Shown: one piece after another, positions 49,878 to 57,453 of the stretch
How positions within the stretch are numbered: position 1 is the first letter of the stretch
How the letters are laid out: the number at the start of each line of letters is the position of its first letter
Source: an uncultured Monoglobus sp.
Lineage (GTDB): Bacteria > Bacillota > Clostridia > Monoglobales > Monoglobaceae
Length of the DNA: 64,000 nt
Direction: 5' to 3'
Assembly: GCA_947630135.1 (NCBI GenBank)
Contig: CANRGH010000002.1
Location: 1-64,000 of the forward strand
Notes under the pieces: model-generated
The model's input: the letters and a program-made list of their open reading frames with translations, nothing else
What the model was told of the DNA's origin: nothing
Databases searched by the model: none
Position numbers and translations under genes: made by a program

Positions 49878-51155
49878 ATGACCGAGCAAATTAAAAACGG
49901 CGTGGACTTTCATTATTTAAACGCCGAAAAGTTTAAAACGAACACGATAAGCGTGTTTTTCAACATACCGTTAAAGCGCGAAACCGTGACCAAGGCGGCG
50001 CTGCTCCCCGCGGTCATGAAGCGCGGCACCGAAAAGCACAGGACCATGCTTGAGATCTCAAAATATCTTGACGAGCTTTACAGCGCGACGCTGCACGCGG
50101 GAATACGCGTAAAGGGCGACGGCGAGGTTCTGTATTTCACGATCGAGTATATCCGCGACGAGTTTATCGGCGAGAGCCTGACCGAAAAGATCACGGCGCT
50201 TCTGAAAGAGTTTTTGTTCGAGCCCCTTTGCGACGAGGGCGGCTTTAACGAGGAGTACCTGACCGGCGAGAAGCGGAACCTTAAAAACGCGATAGAGGGC
50301 CTTATCAACGACAAGCGCGAATATGTTGAGTTTAAGTGCCGCGAGGCCATGTTCGGCGGCGAGGGCTACGGAATGTTCGAGGCGGGCCGCGTTGAGGATC
50401 TTCCGGGCATCACCCGCGGGAACCTTTACGAGTTCTATAACGAGATAATAAACGGCGCCAAGGTGGACGTGTTCGTCAGCGGCAGCTTTTCGGAGGCGGC
50501 ACTTGACATGATCAAAGACAGTCTGTGCGGCGCGTTCCCCGAAAGAGACGCGGATTACGTCAAGACTGAGGCGGCAGCGCCTCGCGAGGGCGGTGAGGAA
50601 TATATAACCGAGGAGATCCCGGTGGTGCAGAGCAAGCTCTGCATAGGCTTAAAATGCGGAATCGAGCCGACCTCGAAGATGTACTACGCGCTGATGCTGG
50701 GCGGATGCGTGTTCGGCGGCAGCCCGTTCTCAAAGCTCTTCAACAACGTGCGCGAGAAGTTGAGCCTCGCCTATTACGCGGCGTCGCGGACCGAGCGTTT
50801 CAAAAGCACAATGTTCATAAGCTGCGGAATTGAAACCGAAAAATACCAGGCCGCCTATGACGAGATAATTGCGCAGTTTGAAAAAATGAAAAACGGCGAG
50901 ATCGAGGACAGCGAGATCGAAAATTCAAAGCTCTACATGAGCAGCCGCTTCACGTCCATGAAGGACAGCCTCAGGACTATGGAGGATTACTATCTTTCGC
51001 AGGCGATAATGGGCAACGACGGCGGCATAGATCAGCTTATCGAGCGGACAAACGAGGTAACAAAAGAGGAGATCGTCGAGGCGTTTAACAGGATAAAGCT
51101 TGACGTGGTTTACTTCCTCAAGGGAAACATGGAGCCGGAAGGAGGCGAGGAGTAA
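49878..51155 (+). CDS. ymfF: M16-family protein without the zinc motif, YmfF-like
   Basis: 425 residues. Two-domain M16 (insulinase/pitrilysin) fold of the kind that lacks the HxxEH zinc site and pairs with an active subunit. The C-terminal half has the recognisable NNVREKLSLAYYAASR segment. In Bacillus the YmfF/YmfH pair is linked to 5-aminopentanol modification of elongation factor P; I rely on family knowledge for that. I take the ATG at 49878 (MTEQIKNG) as start because AAAGGAT lies 9 bases before it; the ATG at 49869 is too close to the RBS. Its stop overlaps the start of the next gene by one base. Confidence 0.85.
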   Translation: MTEQIKNGVDFHYLNAEKFKTNTISVFFNIPLKRETVTKAALLPAVMKRGTEKHRTMLEISKYLDELYSATLHAGIRVKGDGEVLYFTIEYIRDEFIGESLTEKITALLKEFLFEPLCDEGGFNEEYLTGEKRNLKNAIEGLINDKREYVEFKCREAMFGGEGYGMFEAGRVEDLPGITRGNLYEFYNEIINGAKVDVFVSGSFSEAALDMIKDSLCGAFPERDADYVKTEAAAPREGGEEYITEEIPVVQSKLCIGLKCGIEPTSKMYYALMLGGCVFGGSPFSKLFNNVREKLSLAYYAASRTERFKSTMFISCGIETEKYQAAYDEIIAQFEKMKNGEIEDSEIENSKLYMSSRFTSMKDSLRTMEDYYLSQAIMGNDGGIDQLIERTNEVTKEEIVEAFNRIKLDVVYFLKGNMEPEGGEE

Positions 51156-52471
51156 TGAGCCGGAATATACAGGAATTTGCGAGCGAAAAGCTCGGTGAAA
51201 AAATGCTTTTCGCCGTTCACGAGAGCGGACTTAGGGTGTATGTGTTCCCCAAAAAGGGGTTCAGCAAATATTACGCCATATACGGAACGGACTACGGCTC
51301 GACCGACCGCGAGTTCATTGTTCCCGGCGAGACCGAAAAGACGGTCGTGCCCGACGGCATAGCGCATTTTCTCGAGCATAAAATGTTTGAGCAGCCCGAC
51401 GGCAGCAACGCCTTTGACAGCTTCGCGCTGACCGGCGCGTCAAGCAACGCGTTCACAAGCTTTGATTTGACGGCCTATCTTTTCACCTGCACCGACAGGT
51501 TTTACGAGAACCTCGACATTTTGGTCGATTTTGTAAACAGCCCGCATTTCACCGACGAGAACGTGAACAAGGAAATGGGCATAATCGGTCAGGAAATAAA
51601 AATGTATGACGACGATCCCGGCTGGCGCGTGTTTTTCAACGCGCTGCGCGGAATGTTCAAAAACAATCCGGTCAAAATAGACATAGCGGGCACGGTTGAG
51701 AGCATAGCGCAAATAGATAAGGATATACTCTATAAGTGCTATAATACGTTCTATAACCCCGGCAATATGATGCTCGTGCTGGTGGGCGACATTGACATGA
51801 ACGAGGTCTTAAACCGCCTGGATAAGCGCATGAGCGGCGGCAAAAACTTGGGCGAGATCGACCGCCCCGAGATAAGCGAGCCGCGGGAGCGCGTTCGCGA
51901 GTTCGTCGAGCAGCGCCTTGTTGTGTCTCAGCCCATGTTCAATGTGGGATTTAAGGACATAACCCCGTTCACGAGCGGCGAGGAGCTCGCGCGCCGTGAG
52001 GTGGCGACCGAGATAATTCTTGACGCGCTTTTCGGCAAGAGCAGCGAGTTCTATATGAAGCTCTATAACGACGGTCTGATCGACAGCAGCTTCAGCGCCG
52101 AGACCGAGCTTGAGAAGCGTTACGGCTTTTCGCTTATCGGCGGCGAGTCCAAAGACCCGACGGCGGTGTATTCCGCGATCAAGGAGCGGATCGAAAGGGC
52201 GCGGGCCGAGGGCATAGACAAAAACGACATAGAGCGCACCAAAAAGGTGATGAAGGCCTCGGGCATAAAGATGTTCAACTATATCGAGGGCATGGGCAAC
52301 GCGTATATCAGAATGTTGATGAAGGGAATTAACCCGCTTGAGTATAACAGGATAATTGACAGTCTTAGCTATGAGGACATTATGGAGCGGCTCAGGGCCC
52401 ACTTTGACACCGAAAACTGCGTGTTATCGACGATCCTGCCTGCCGAGACGGGCGGAGCGGAGGCGGTCTGA
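51155..52471 (+). CDS. ymfH: M16 zinc metallopeptidase, YmfH-like
   Basis: 438 residues. Carries the inverted zinc motif HFLEH at residues 71-75 (in GIAHFLEHKMF) and the downstream acidic ligand region in NKEMGIIGQEIKMYDDDP, so it should be the catalytic partner of the preceding zinc-less protein. Also seen: ALTGASSNAFTSFDLTAYLF and YNPGNMMLVLVGDID, typical of the family. Cytosolic, no signal peptide. The probable role is peptide processing or EF-P-modification support by analogy with B. subtilis; the substrate is unproven. The overlap with the upstream gene and the TGATG overlap with lgt mark one operon. Confidence 0.88.
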   Translation: MSRNIQEFASEKLGEKMLFAVHESGLRVYVFPKKGFSKYYAIYGTDYGSTDREFIVPGETEKTVVPDGIAHFLEHKMFEQPDGSNAFDSFALTGASSNAFTSFDLTAYLFTCTDRFYENLDILVDFVNSPHFTDENVNKEMGIIGQEIKMYDDDPGWRVFFNALRGMFKNNPVKIDIAGTVESIAQIDKDILYKCYNTFYNPGNMMLVLVGDIDMNEVLNRLDKRMSGGKNLGEIDRPEISEPRERVREFVEQRLVVSQPMFNVGFKDITPFTSGEELARREVATEIILDALFGKSSEFYMKLYNDGLIDSSFSAETELEKRYGFSLIGGESKDPTAVYSAIKERIERARAEGIDKNDIERTKKVMKASGIKMFNYIEGMGNAYIRMLMKGINPLEYNRIIDSLSYEDIMERLRAHFDTENCVLSTILPAETGGAEAV

Positions 52472-53277
52472 TGGTCAACGTCATTTCTTTTCCAAATTTG
52501 GGGCTGAGCTTTAAGATCAGCCGAACGGCCTTCACTGTCGGCGGGATAAACATCTATTGGTACGGCATAATCCTCGCCTGCGGCATGATAGCGGGCCTGC
52601 TCTACGCCTTCCGCGAGGCGAAAAAGCAGGATATAAAACAGGACGACGCGCTCAATATGTTTCTGATTGCGGTGCCCGTGGCAATAATCTGCGCGCGGCT
52701 TTACTATGTGATATTCAGCTTTGACATGTATCGGGATAATCTTCTTGAGATATTCGACATCCGCGGCGGCGGCATCGCGGTCTACGGCAGCTTTATCGGC
52801 GCGGCGCTTGTGGTGTTTTTCTACTGCCGCGCGAAAAAGATAAGCCTCGGCAAGGTGCTTGACATTTTGGCCGTGGGATTTCTGATAGGCCAGGCGATAG
52901 GCCGCTGGGGAAATTTTGTCAACGGCGAGGCCTACGGCGGTCCGACCGCGCTCCCGTGGGCGATGTCGATAACCGCCGAGGGCGGGAGCCATGTCGATAT
53001 GGTGCACCCGACGTTTTTGTACGAGAGCTTGTGGGACGCGCTGGGCGTCGCGCTGCTGCTGCTTTTCAAAAAGCATAAAAAATTTGATGGCGAGGTGTTC
53101 TGCCTCTACATACTCTGGTACGGAGCGGGCAGATTTTGGATCGAGGGCCTGCGCACCGACTCGCTTTACCTCGGCTCTGTGAGGATCTCGCAAATCGTGG
53201 CGCTGCTTTCGGCGGTTGTCGGAGCGGTTGTGATCATAATAAAACGGATAAAAATAAAAAACAAAGGTAATGTCTGA
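52471..53277 (+). CDS. lgt: Prolipoprotein diacylglyceryl transferase
   Basis: Integral membrane enzyme that attaches diacylglycerol to the lipobox Cys of prelipoproteins. 268 residues with about seven hydrophobic segments. Seen: INIYWYGIILACGMIAG, the GGGIAVYGSFIG region (corresponding to HGGLIGG), the Lgt signature GRWGNFVNGEAYG, and HPTFLYESLWDALG near the C-terminus. The start ATG overlaps the ymfH stop (TGATG). It is followed 12 bases later by a Spo0E-like small gene. Confidence 0.96.
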   Translation: MVNVISFPNLGLSFKISRTAFTVGGINIYWYGIILACGMIAGLLYAFREAKKQDIKQDDALNMFLIAVPVAIICARLYYVIFSFDMYRDNLLEIFDIRGGGIAVYGSFIGAALVVFFYCRAKKISLGKVLDILAVGFLIGQAIGRWGNFVNGEAYGGPTALPWAMSITAEGGSHVDMVHPTFLYESLWDALGVALLLLFKKHKKFDGEVFCLYILWYGAGRFWIEGLRTDSLYLGSVRISQIVALLSAVVGAVVIIIKRIKIKNKGNV

Positions 53278-53289
53278 CAGGAGGGCAAT

Positions 53290-53427
53290 ATGGAGCAGGA
53301 TATTCAGATCTTAAAACAGCGTATGGCGGAGCTTGTCAACTCCGACGAACTGAAATATGAGGATATTTACAAAATGAAACTGGAAATGGACGCCCTGATC
53401 GACAAGTATTACTTTGAGCAAATGTAA
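53290..53427 (+). CDS. Spo0E-like small protein (45 aa)
   Basis: Too short for most gene callers but has a strong RBS (AGGAGGG) 5 bases from the ATG. Two short helices, with the second ending MKLEMDALIDKYY, match the Spo0E-like aspartyl-phosphate phosphatase pattern (SQELDxLIxxYY). The usual Ser is Lys and the first Leu is Met, while the key Asp is kept. If active it would dephosphorylate Spo0A-like response regulators and delay sporulation. Co-transcribed after lgt. It could alternatively be a Spo0E-fold protein with a different partner. Confidence 0.6.
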   Translation: MEQDIQILKQRMAELVNSDELKYEDIYKMKLEMDALIDKYYFEQM

Positions 53428-53445
53428 AATAACTTAAATTGACTG

Positions 53446-53474
53446 TTGACTTGCGCGCCCTTTGGTGCTAAAAT
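53446..53474 (+). promoter_or_regulatory. Promoter ahead of the TM1266-like/hydG operon
   Basis: TTGACT (53446-53451), 17-base spacer, TAAAAT (53469-53474). The predicted leader is about 290 bases long because a MITE-like element is inserted before the first gene. Confidence 0.7.
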
Positions 53475-53502
53475 AAATACGGCCTGACACTGAGGGTAAG
53501 TC

Positions 53503-53757
53503 CCGAGGGGGAAGGCAACGTAGTGATTAGGGATTAGCGAATAGCGAATACGCGGAGATAAATAGCTGAAAACTTTGGTTTGTCCCCGCGGGATTTACTT
53601 GCTGTAAGCCTCTCCCAAAGGGAGAATTGTAGGGGCGGATATTATCCGCCCGCGCTTGCCGTAAAGCCTCTCCCCCAAGGGGAGAGCCATGCGTTCGCAA
53701 AACAGTGCCTAGTATCCGGTACCTATTCCCTAGTACCTACGTTGCTCCCTCGCTCGG
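53503..53757. repeat. MITE-like element in the hydG-operon leader
   Basis: 21-base terminal inverted repeats at 53503-53523 and 53737-53757 match at 16 of 21 positions (shared ends CCGAG and CAACGTAG). Inside are a copy of the 36-bp dispersed repeat (53517-53552), two CTCTCCC...GGGAGA palindromes and GTAGGGGCGGATATTATCCG. No coding sequence is evident. It lies between the promoter and the RBS of the first gene, so it is transcribed and may fold into a long hairpin. Confidence 0.55.
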
Positions 53758-53774
53758 CGAAGGGAGGTTTTTTT

Positions 53775-54023
53775 ATGGAGCAAAATCGTGTCGCCCTGAT
53801 CGGGATTATCGTTGAGGATCTGTCCGTGACAGACAGGATCAACGAGGTCATCCATGAGTACAATTCATACATAGTCGGCAGGATGGGCATTCCCTACCGC
53901 AGCCGCGGAGTTGCGATAATCAGTCTGGTGATCGACGCGCCCGGGAATGTTATTTCCGGCCTTTCCGGCAGGCTGGGCATGATCGAGAATGTGCAGGTTA
54001 AAGCGCAGTATACCAAAATTTAA
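53775..54023 (+). CDS. TM1266-type iron-only hydrogenase system regulator
   Basis: 82 residues with an ACT/NikR-C-like alpha/beta pattern: VALIGIIVEDLSVTDRINEV, then GRMGIPYRSRGVAIISLVID and a C-terminal SGLSGRLGMIENVQVK. This is the small protein family repeatedly found beside [FeFe]-hydrogenase maturation genes and predicted to be a regulator. The start ATG at 53775 has RBS GGGAGG. hydG begins 21 bases after its stop, so the two are co-expressed. It has no separate DNA-binding domain, so how it acts is unclear. Confidence 0.85.
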   Translation: MEQNRVALIGIIVEDLSVTDRINEVIHEYNSYIVGRMGIPYRSRGVAIISLVIDAPGNVISGLSGRLGMIENVQVKAQYTKI

Positions 54024-54044
54024 TGACGCAAAGGAGATAAAACA

Positions 54045-55478
54045 ATGGAAAAATCGTATAAGTATGACGTGAAATCCCCCAAAGCGGAGGAATTTATCAA
54101 CGATGAGGAAATCAAGGCGACCTTAAAATACGCCGAGGAAAACAAAAATAACCGCGAGCTTATCGAATCGATAATCGAGAAGGCGCGGGAGTATAAGGGC
54201 CTCAGTCACCGCGAGGCGGCTGTGCTTCTCGACTGCGAGCTTGACGATCTTAACGAGAAAATGTTCGCCTTGGCTAAGGAAATAAAAGAAAAAATATACG
54301 GTAGGCGCATAGTGCTTTTCGCGCCGCTGTATCTCTCGAATTACTGCGTGAACGGCTGCGTTTACTGCCCGTATCACGCGAAAAACAAGAACATCTGCCG
54401 CAAAAAGCTCACTCAGGACGATGTGCGCCGCGAGACGATCGCGCTTCAGGACATGGGACACAAGCGTCTCGCTCTTGAGGCGGGCGAGGATCCGGTCAAC
54501 AATCCGCTTGAGTATATTTTAGAGTGCATAAACACGGTCTACGGCATAAAGCACAAGAACGGCGCGATCCGCCGCGTGAACGTGAATATCGCCGCGACCA
54601 CGGTTGAGAATTACAAGCGCCTCAAGGACGCGGGCATAGGAACATACATATTGTTCCAGGAGACTTACAATAAGGAAAATTACCTGAGCCTTCACCCCGC
54701 GGGCCCCAAGCACGACTACGCCTACCATACCGAGGCGATGGACAGGGCTATGACCGCGGGCATCGACGATGTCGGCTGCGGAGTGCTGTTCGGCCTGAAC
54801 CTTTACCGCTATGACTTAGCGGGCCTTCTGATGCACGCCGAGCATCTTGAGGCCGCGTTCGGAGTAGGCCCCCACACCATAAGCGTGCCGAGGATCTGTC
54901 CCGCCGACGACATTGACGTGAACGACTTTTCAAACGCGGTGTCCGACGAGATATTCCACAAGATAATCGCGGTGATAAGGATCGCCGTGCCGTACACGGG
55001 AATGATAATCTCCACTCGCGAGAGCGAAAAGAGCCGCGAAAGGGCGCTTGAGCTCGGTATCTCGCAGATAAGCGGCGGCTCGCGCACCAGCGTCGGAGGC
55101 TACGCCGACGAGGAGCCCGAGGAGGAAAACTCGGCGCAGTTCGACACCAGCGACCGCAGGACTCTCGACGAGGTAATAAACTGGCTCGTTTCGCTCGGCT
55201 ATATTCCGAGCTTCTGCACTGCCTGCTACCGCGAGGGCAGAACGGGCGACCGCTTTATGCCGCTCGCCAAGTCGGGCGCGATACAGAACTGCTGCCAGCC
55301 CAACGCGATTATCACGCTCAAGGAATACCTTGAGGACTACGCCTCGCCCGAAACCAAACTAAACGGCGAAAGGCTGATAGAGGAGGAAATAAAAAAGATC
55401 CCCAACCCCAAGGTATACAACACCACGAAGGAATACCTGAAAAAAATCGAACAGGGCGCCCGCGATTTCAGGTTTTAA
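54045..55478 (+). CDS. hydG: [FeFe] hydrogenase H-cluster radical SAM maturase HydG
   Basis: Radical SAM tyrosine lyase that makes CO and cyanide ligands for the H-cluster. 477 residues, full length. Seen: the SAM-cluster motif CVNGCVYC (Cys101, Cys105, Cys108) followed by PYHAKN, EAGEDP, the barrel segments, and the C-terminal cluster motif CTACYREGRTGDRF ... CCQPN (Cys-x2-Cys-x22-Cys) that holds the auxiliary cluster with the dangler iron. RBS AAAGGAGAT supports the start. HydE, HydF and the hydrogenase itself are not in this window. The organism should therefore make H2 by fermentation or take it up elsewhere in its genome. Confidence 0.97.
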   Translation: MEKSYKYDVKSPKAEEFINDEEIKATLKYAEENKNNRELIESIIEKAREYKGLSHREAAVLLDCELDDLNEKMFALAKEIKEKIYGRRIVLFAPLYLSNYCVNGCVYCPYHAKNKNICRKKLTQDDVRRETIALQDMGHKRLALEAGEDPVNNPLEYILECINTVYGIKHKNGAIRRVNVNIAATTVENYKRLKDAGIGTYILFQETYNKENYLSLHPAGPKHDYAYHTEAMDRAMTAGIDDVGCGVLFGLNLYRYDLAGLLMHAEHLEAAFGVGPHTISVPRICPADDIDVNDFSNAVSDEIFHKIIAVIRIAVPYTGMIISTRESEKSRERALELGISQISGGSRTSVGGYADEEPEEENSAQFDTSDRRTLDEVINWLVSLGYIPSFCTACYREGRTGDRFMPLAKSGAIQNCCQPNAIITLKEYLEDYASPETKLNGERLIEEEIKKIPNPKVYNTTKEYLKKIEQGARDFRF

Positions 55479-55515
55479 AAAAAGTCTGCCGCAAAACGCT
55501 GCGGCAGACTTTTTT
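55478..55515. terminator. Bidirectional terminator between hydG and the hydrolase gene
   Basis: A 16-bp stem (55478-55493 with 55500-55515) built on GTCTGCCGCA/TGCGGCAGAC, with A-tract and T-tract on its flanks. It serves both convergent genes. Confidence 0.92.
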
Positions 55516-55518
55516 GGT

Positions 55519-56514
55519 TTATTTTAAATATTCGTTAAAGAAGCTTTCGAGCTTGTCGAACGGGATGGCGTTTTTGCCGCCGCCGTCATAAAGATCGGTG
55601 TGGACGGCGTCGGGGATTATCAGCAGCTCCTTGTTGTCGGGGCATGGATTTCCGTTTATCATATCCGCGTATGCGTCGCGGCTGAAATAGCACGAGTGCG
55701 CCTTTTCGCCGTGCATAACAAGCGCCGCGCCGCGTATCTCGCAGCTGTATTTCAGTATCGGCTGATTGATGAACGACATGCAGCCGATCTTGTTCCAGCC
55801 GCCGTTAGAGTTCAGCGAGCGTTTGTGATAGCCGCGCCCGGTCTTGTAATAATCATAATAATCCTTGACGAAGAACGGCGCGTCCTCCGGCAGCGGGTCA
55901 ACAACACCGCCGCCCAATTCATAGCTCCCGTTTTTATAGTCGGTCACGCGCTGCGCGTTCAGCGCCCTTTTGAGTTCGTAACGCTTTTCCTCGCTGTTGT
56001 CGGCGTCAAAATAGCCGTTGGCGTTGACCCTAGTCATGTCATACATGGTCGAGGCGACGGTCGCCTTGATCCTCGTGTCGAGCGCCGCGGCGTTCAGCGC
56101 CATGCCGCCCCAGCCGCAGATGCCTATTATGCCGATCCTTTCCGGATCGACGTCGTCATTGACCGAAAGAAAATCAACAGCGGCCTGAAAATCCTCGGTG
56201 TTGATGTCGGGCGAGGCCATATACCGCGGCTGTCCGCCGCTCTCGCCCGTAAATGACGGGTCAAAGGCTATGGTCAGAAATCCGCGCTCCGCCATTGTCT
56301 GGGCGTATAAGCCCGACGCCTGCTCCTTGACCGCGCCGAACGGGCCGCACACCGCGATCGCCGCGAGCTTTCCGCTGTGGCCTTTTGGCTTGTATAAGTC
56401 CGCCGCGAGGGTTATTCCGTAGCGGTTGCGGAAGGTTACTTTTTTGTGATCGACCTTTTTGCTTTTGGGGAAGGTCTTGTCCCATTCGCTTGTGAGTTTC
56501 AATGTCTCTGCCAT
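55519..56514 (-). CDS. Alpha/beta hydrolase with Cys-type nucleophile elbow
   Basis: 331 residues from the ATG at 56514, which has RBS AAAGGAA; a longer frame to 56574 has none. Alpha/beta-hydrolase fold related to the YcjY/dienelactone-hydrolase group. Seen: the N-terminal TFRNRYGITLAADLYKP, VCGPFGAVKEQASG, PSFTGESGG, and the elbow IGICGWGGMALNAA where Cys takes the place of Ser, as in dienelactone hydrolases. The C-terminal PDAVHTDLYDGG supplies the His. Soluble, no signal. The substrate is unknown: esters or small peptides. Own promoter TTGATA-17-TATAAT lies upstream. Confidence 0.85.
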   Translation of the reverse strand: MAETLKLTSEWDKTFPKSKKVDHKKVTFRNRYGITLAADLYKPKGHSGKLAAIAVCGPFGAVKEQASGLYAQTMAERGFLTIAFDPSFTGESGGQPRYMASPDINTEDFQAAVDFLSVNDDVDPERIGIIGICGWGGMALNAAALDTRIKATVASTMYDMTRVNANGYFDADNSEEKRYELKRALNAQRVTDYKNGSYELGGGVVDPLPEDAPFFVKDYYDYYKTGRGYHKRSLNSNGGWNKIGCMSFINQPILKYSCEIRGAALVMHGEKAHSCYFSRDAYADMINGNPCPDNKELLIIPDAVHTDLYDGGGKNAIPFDKLESFFNEYLK

Positions 56515-56559
56515 GATAACACATTCCTTTCCGTGATATTTTTGGAATTTTATGTAATT

Positions 56560-56588
56560 ATTATACCGTATCAATTCAAAAATATCAA
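56560..56588 (-). promoter_or_regulatory. Promoter of the alpha/beta hydrolase gene
   Basis: Minus strand TTGATA (56588-56583), 17-base spacer, TATAAT (56565-56560), about 45 bases before the start codon. Confidence 0.7.
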
Positions 56589-56622
56589 ATACCTATATCG
56601 AATGAAGAAAAATGCCTTTCGG

Positions 56623-56949
56623 TTATGACAAAGACTTATAGCCCTCGCCCCACGCCTTCATCGCGTCCAAAATCGGTTTCAGCGTCGCGCCGAGCTCCGA
56701 CAGGGCATATTCCACCCGCGGCGGGACCTCCGCGTAAACGGTGCGCGTGATCAGCCCGTCGGCTTCCATTTGACGCAGATTGTCGGTCAAAACCTTTTGG
56801 CTGATGCCTTCTAAGTTTTTATGAAGCTCGTTGAACCGCCACGGGCGCTCGAGCAGATTTCGTATGATAAGCAGCTTCCATTTGCTGCCTATCAATTGTA
56901 CGGTCACGGCGACCGGACATTCCGGTATAAGCTCATCCTTGGTTTTCAT
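56623..56949 (-). CDS. HxlR-family transcriptional regulator
   Basis: 108 residues from the ATG at 56949, RBS GGAGGAAACAG. MarR-like winged helix of the HxlR group: the early Cys in ECPVAVTVQLIGSKWKLLIIRNLL, WRFNELHKNLEGISQKVLTDNLRQ (recognition helix) and the wing VPPRVEYALSELG. Such proteins often sense redox or reactive electrophiles through the N-terminal Cys and usually control a divergent gene; here that is the Cys-rich peptide operon. The frame extends upstream to 57006 but without an RBS. Its own promoter overlaps a TGAATGTTACATTCA palindrome. The 3' end has a near-identical copy at 59728-59754. Confidence 0.93.
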   Translation of the reverse strand: MKTKDELIPECPVAVTVQLIGSKWKLLIIRNLLERPWRFNELHKNLEGISQKVLTDNLRQMEADGLITRTVYAEVPPRVEYALSELGATLKPILDAMKAWGEGYKSLS

Positions 56950-56975
56950 GCCTGTTTCCTCCAATACTTCAAATT

Positions 56976-57020
56976 TGAATGTTACATTCAGATTATAACA
57001 TAACATTCAATAAAACGCAA
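56976..57020 (-). promoter_or_regulatory. HxlR promoter with palindromic operator
   Basis: Minus strand TTGCGT (57020-57015), 17 bases, TATAAT (56997-56992). The 15-bp perfect palindrome TGAATGTTACATTCA (56976-56990) lies right after the -10 box, and an extra half site TAACATTCA (57001-57009) lies between the boxes. This fits autorepression by the HxlR protein. Confidence 0.65.
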
Positions 57021-57073
57021 TAGAAAAAATTTTTTATTCAAAAGGCCCGCAAACACGCGATAGTTACAAAATG

Positions 57074-57104
57074 GTAAGTACCGCACAAAAAAGTGCGTAC
57101 TTGC
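57074..57104 (+). promoter_or_regulatory. Inverted repeat upstream of the Cys-rich peptide operon
   Basis: GTAAGTACCGCAC (57074-57086), AAAAAA, GTGCGTACTTGC (57093-57104). The GTAAGTAC/GTACTTGC arms look like the operator type seen before genes controlled by HxlR or other MarR-like factors. It could also fold as an RNA stem. I could not place convincing promoter boxes for the operon. Confidence 0.5.
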
Positions 57105-57171
57105 GCGGGAGGAAAATATGTGCAAAAATAAAAATACGGGAAAACCCGAATACTTGCAAGGAGGTTATGTT

Positions 57172-57357
57172 ATGGCACTTTCAAATCTTTCCGACTGGAC
57201 GGATAAAAAGGCGGCTTCGGCCTGCGGCGCCGCCTGCGGAGCGGCTGACAAGCCCGAGGAAAAGCCAGCGGCCTGCGGCAGTGCATGCGGCGCGGCTGAT
57301 AAGCCCGAAGAAAAACCCGCGGCTTGCGGCAGCGCATGCGGAGCGGCGGATAAATAA
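57172..57357 (+). CDS. ACGX-repeat cysteine-rich RiPP precursor peptide
   Basis: 61 residues: a 16-residue leader (MALSNLSDWTDKKAAS), then a 17-residue unit ACGxACGAADKPEEKPA repeated from residues 17, 34 and 51, the last cut short. Six Cys at 18, 22, 35, 39, 52 and 56, each in ACG. It is followed by a radical SAM/SPASM gene, as in the system I remember as ACGX-repeat peptide, so it is probably modified at Cys or neighbouring residues (for example thioether links) and cut. RBS AAGGAGG is 6 bases from the ATG; a start at 57118 lacks such a site. No transporter or protease is adjacent, so it may act inside the cell or use distant export. A metal-binding peptide is the alternative. Confidence 0.88.
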   Translation: MALSNLSDWTDKKAASACGAACGAADKPEEKPAACGSACGAADKPEEKPAACGSACGAADK

Positions 57358-57379
57358 CTTGTCCGTTCTTAAAATCATC

Positions 57380-57403
57380 TCCGACGGGAGCGATCCCGTC
57401 GGA
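57380..57403 (+). promoter_or_regulatory. Perfect GNRA-capped hairpin between precursor and maturase
   Basis: TCCGACGGGA, GCGA tetraloop, TCCCGTCGGA: 10 perfect base pairs, with further pairing AAATC/GATTT outside a small internal loop. It lacks a U-tract, so it is more likely an mRNA stabiliser or attenuator than a full terminator. It sits 22 bases after the peptide stop and would let the peptide be made in excess over the enzyme. Confidence 0.7.
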
Positions 57404-57453
57404 AGATTTCGATCATTATTCGGTAAAACGATTATAGATAGAGAGGCAACAAT

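Noticed and set aside
53580-53774. Longer start for the TM1266-like protein (147 residues)
   Set aside because: The added part is encoded by the MITE-like element, and the RBS GGGAGG sits directly before the ATG at 53775.
55519-56514. Naming the hydrolase as dienelactone hydrolase
   Set aside because: The Cys nucleophile elbow is shared, but the length and flanking motifs fit a broader YcjY-like group and no aromatic degradation genes are nearby.
57172-57357. Reading the Cys-rich peptide as SCIFF or as a metallothionein
   Set aside because: The ACG-x repeats and the following SPASM maturase differ from SCIFF (six Cys in forty-five residues, other maturase). Metallothionein is possible but does not explain the adjacent radical SAM gene.
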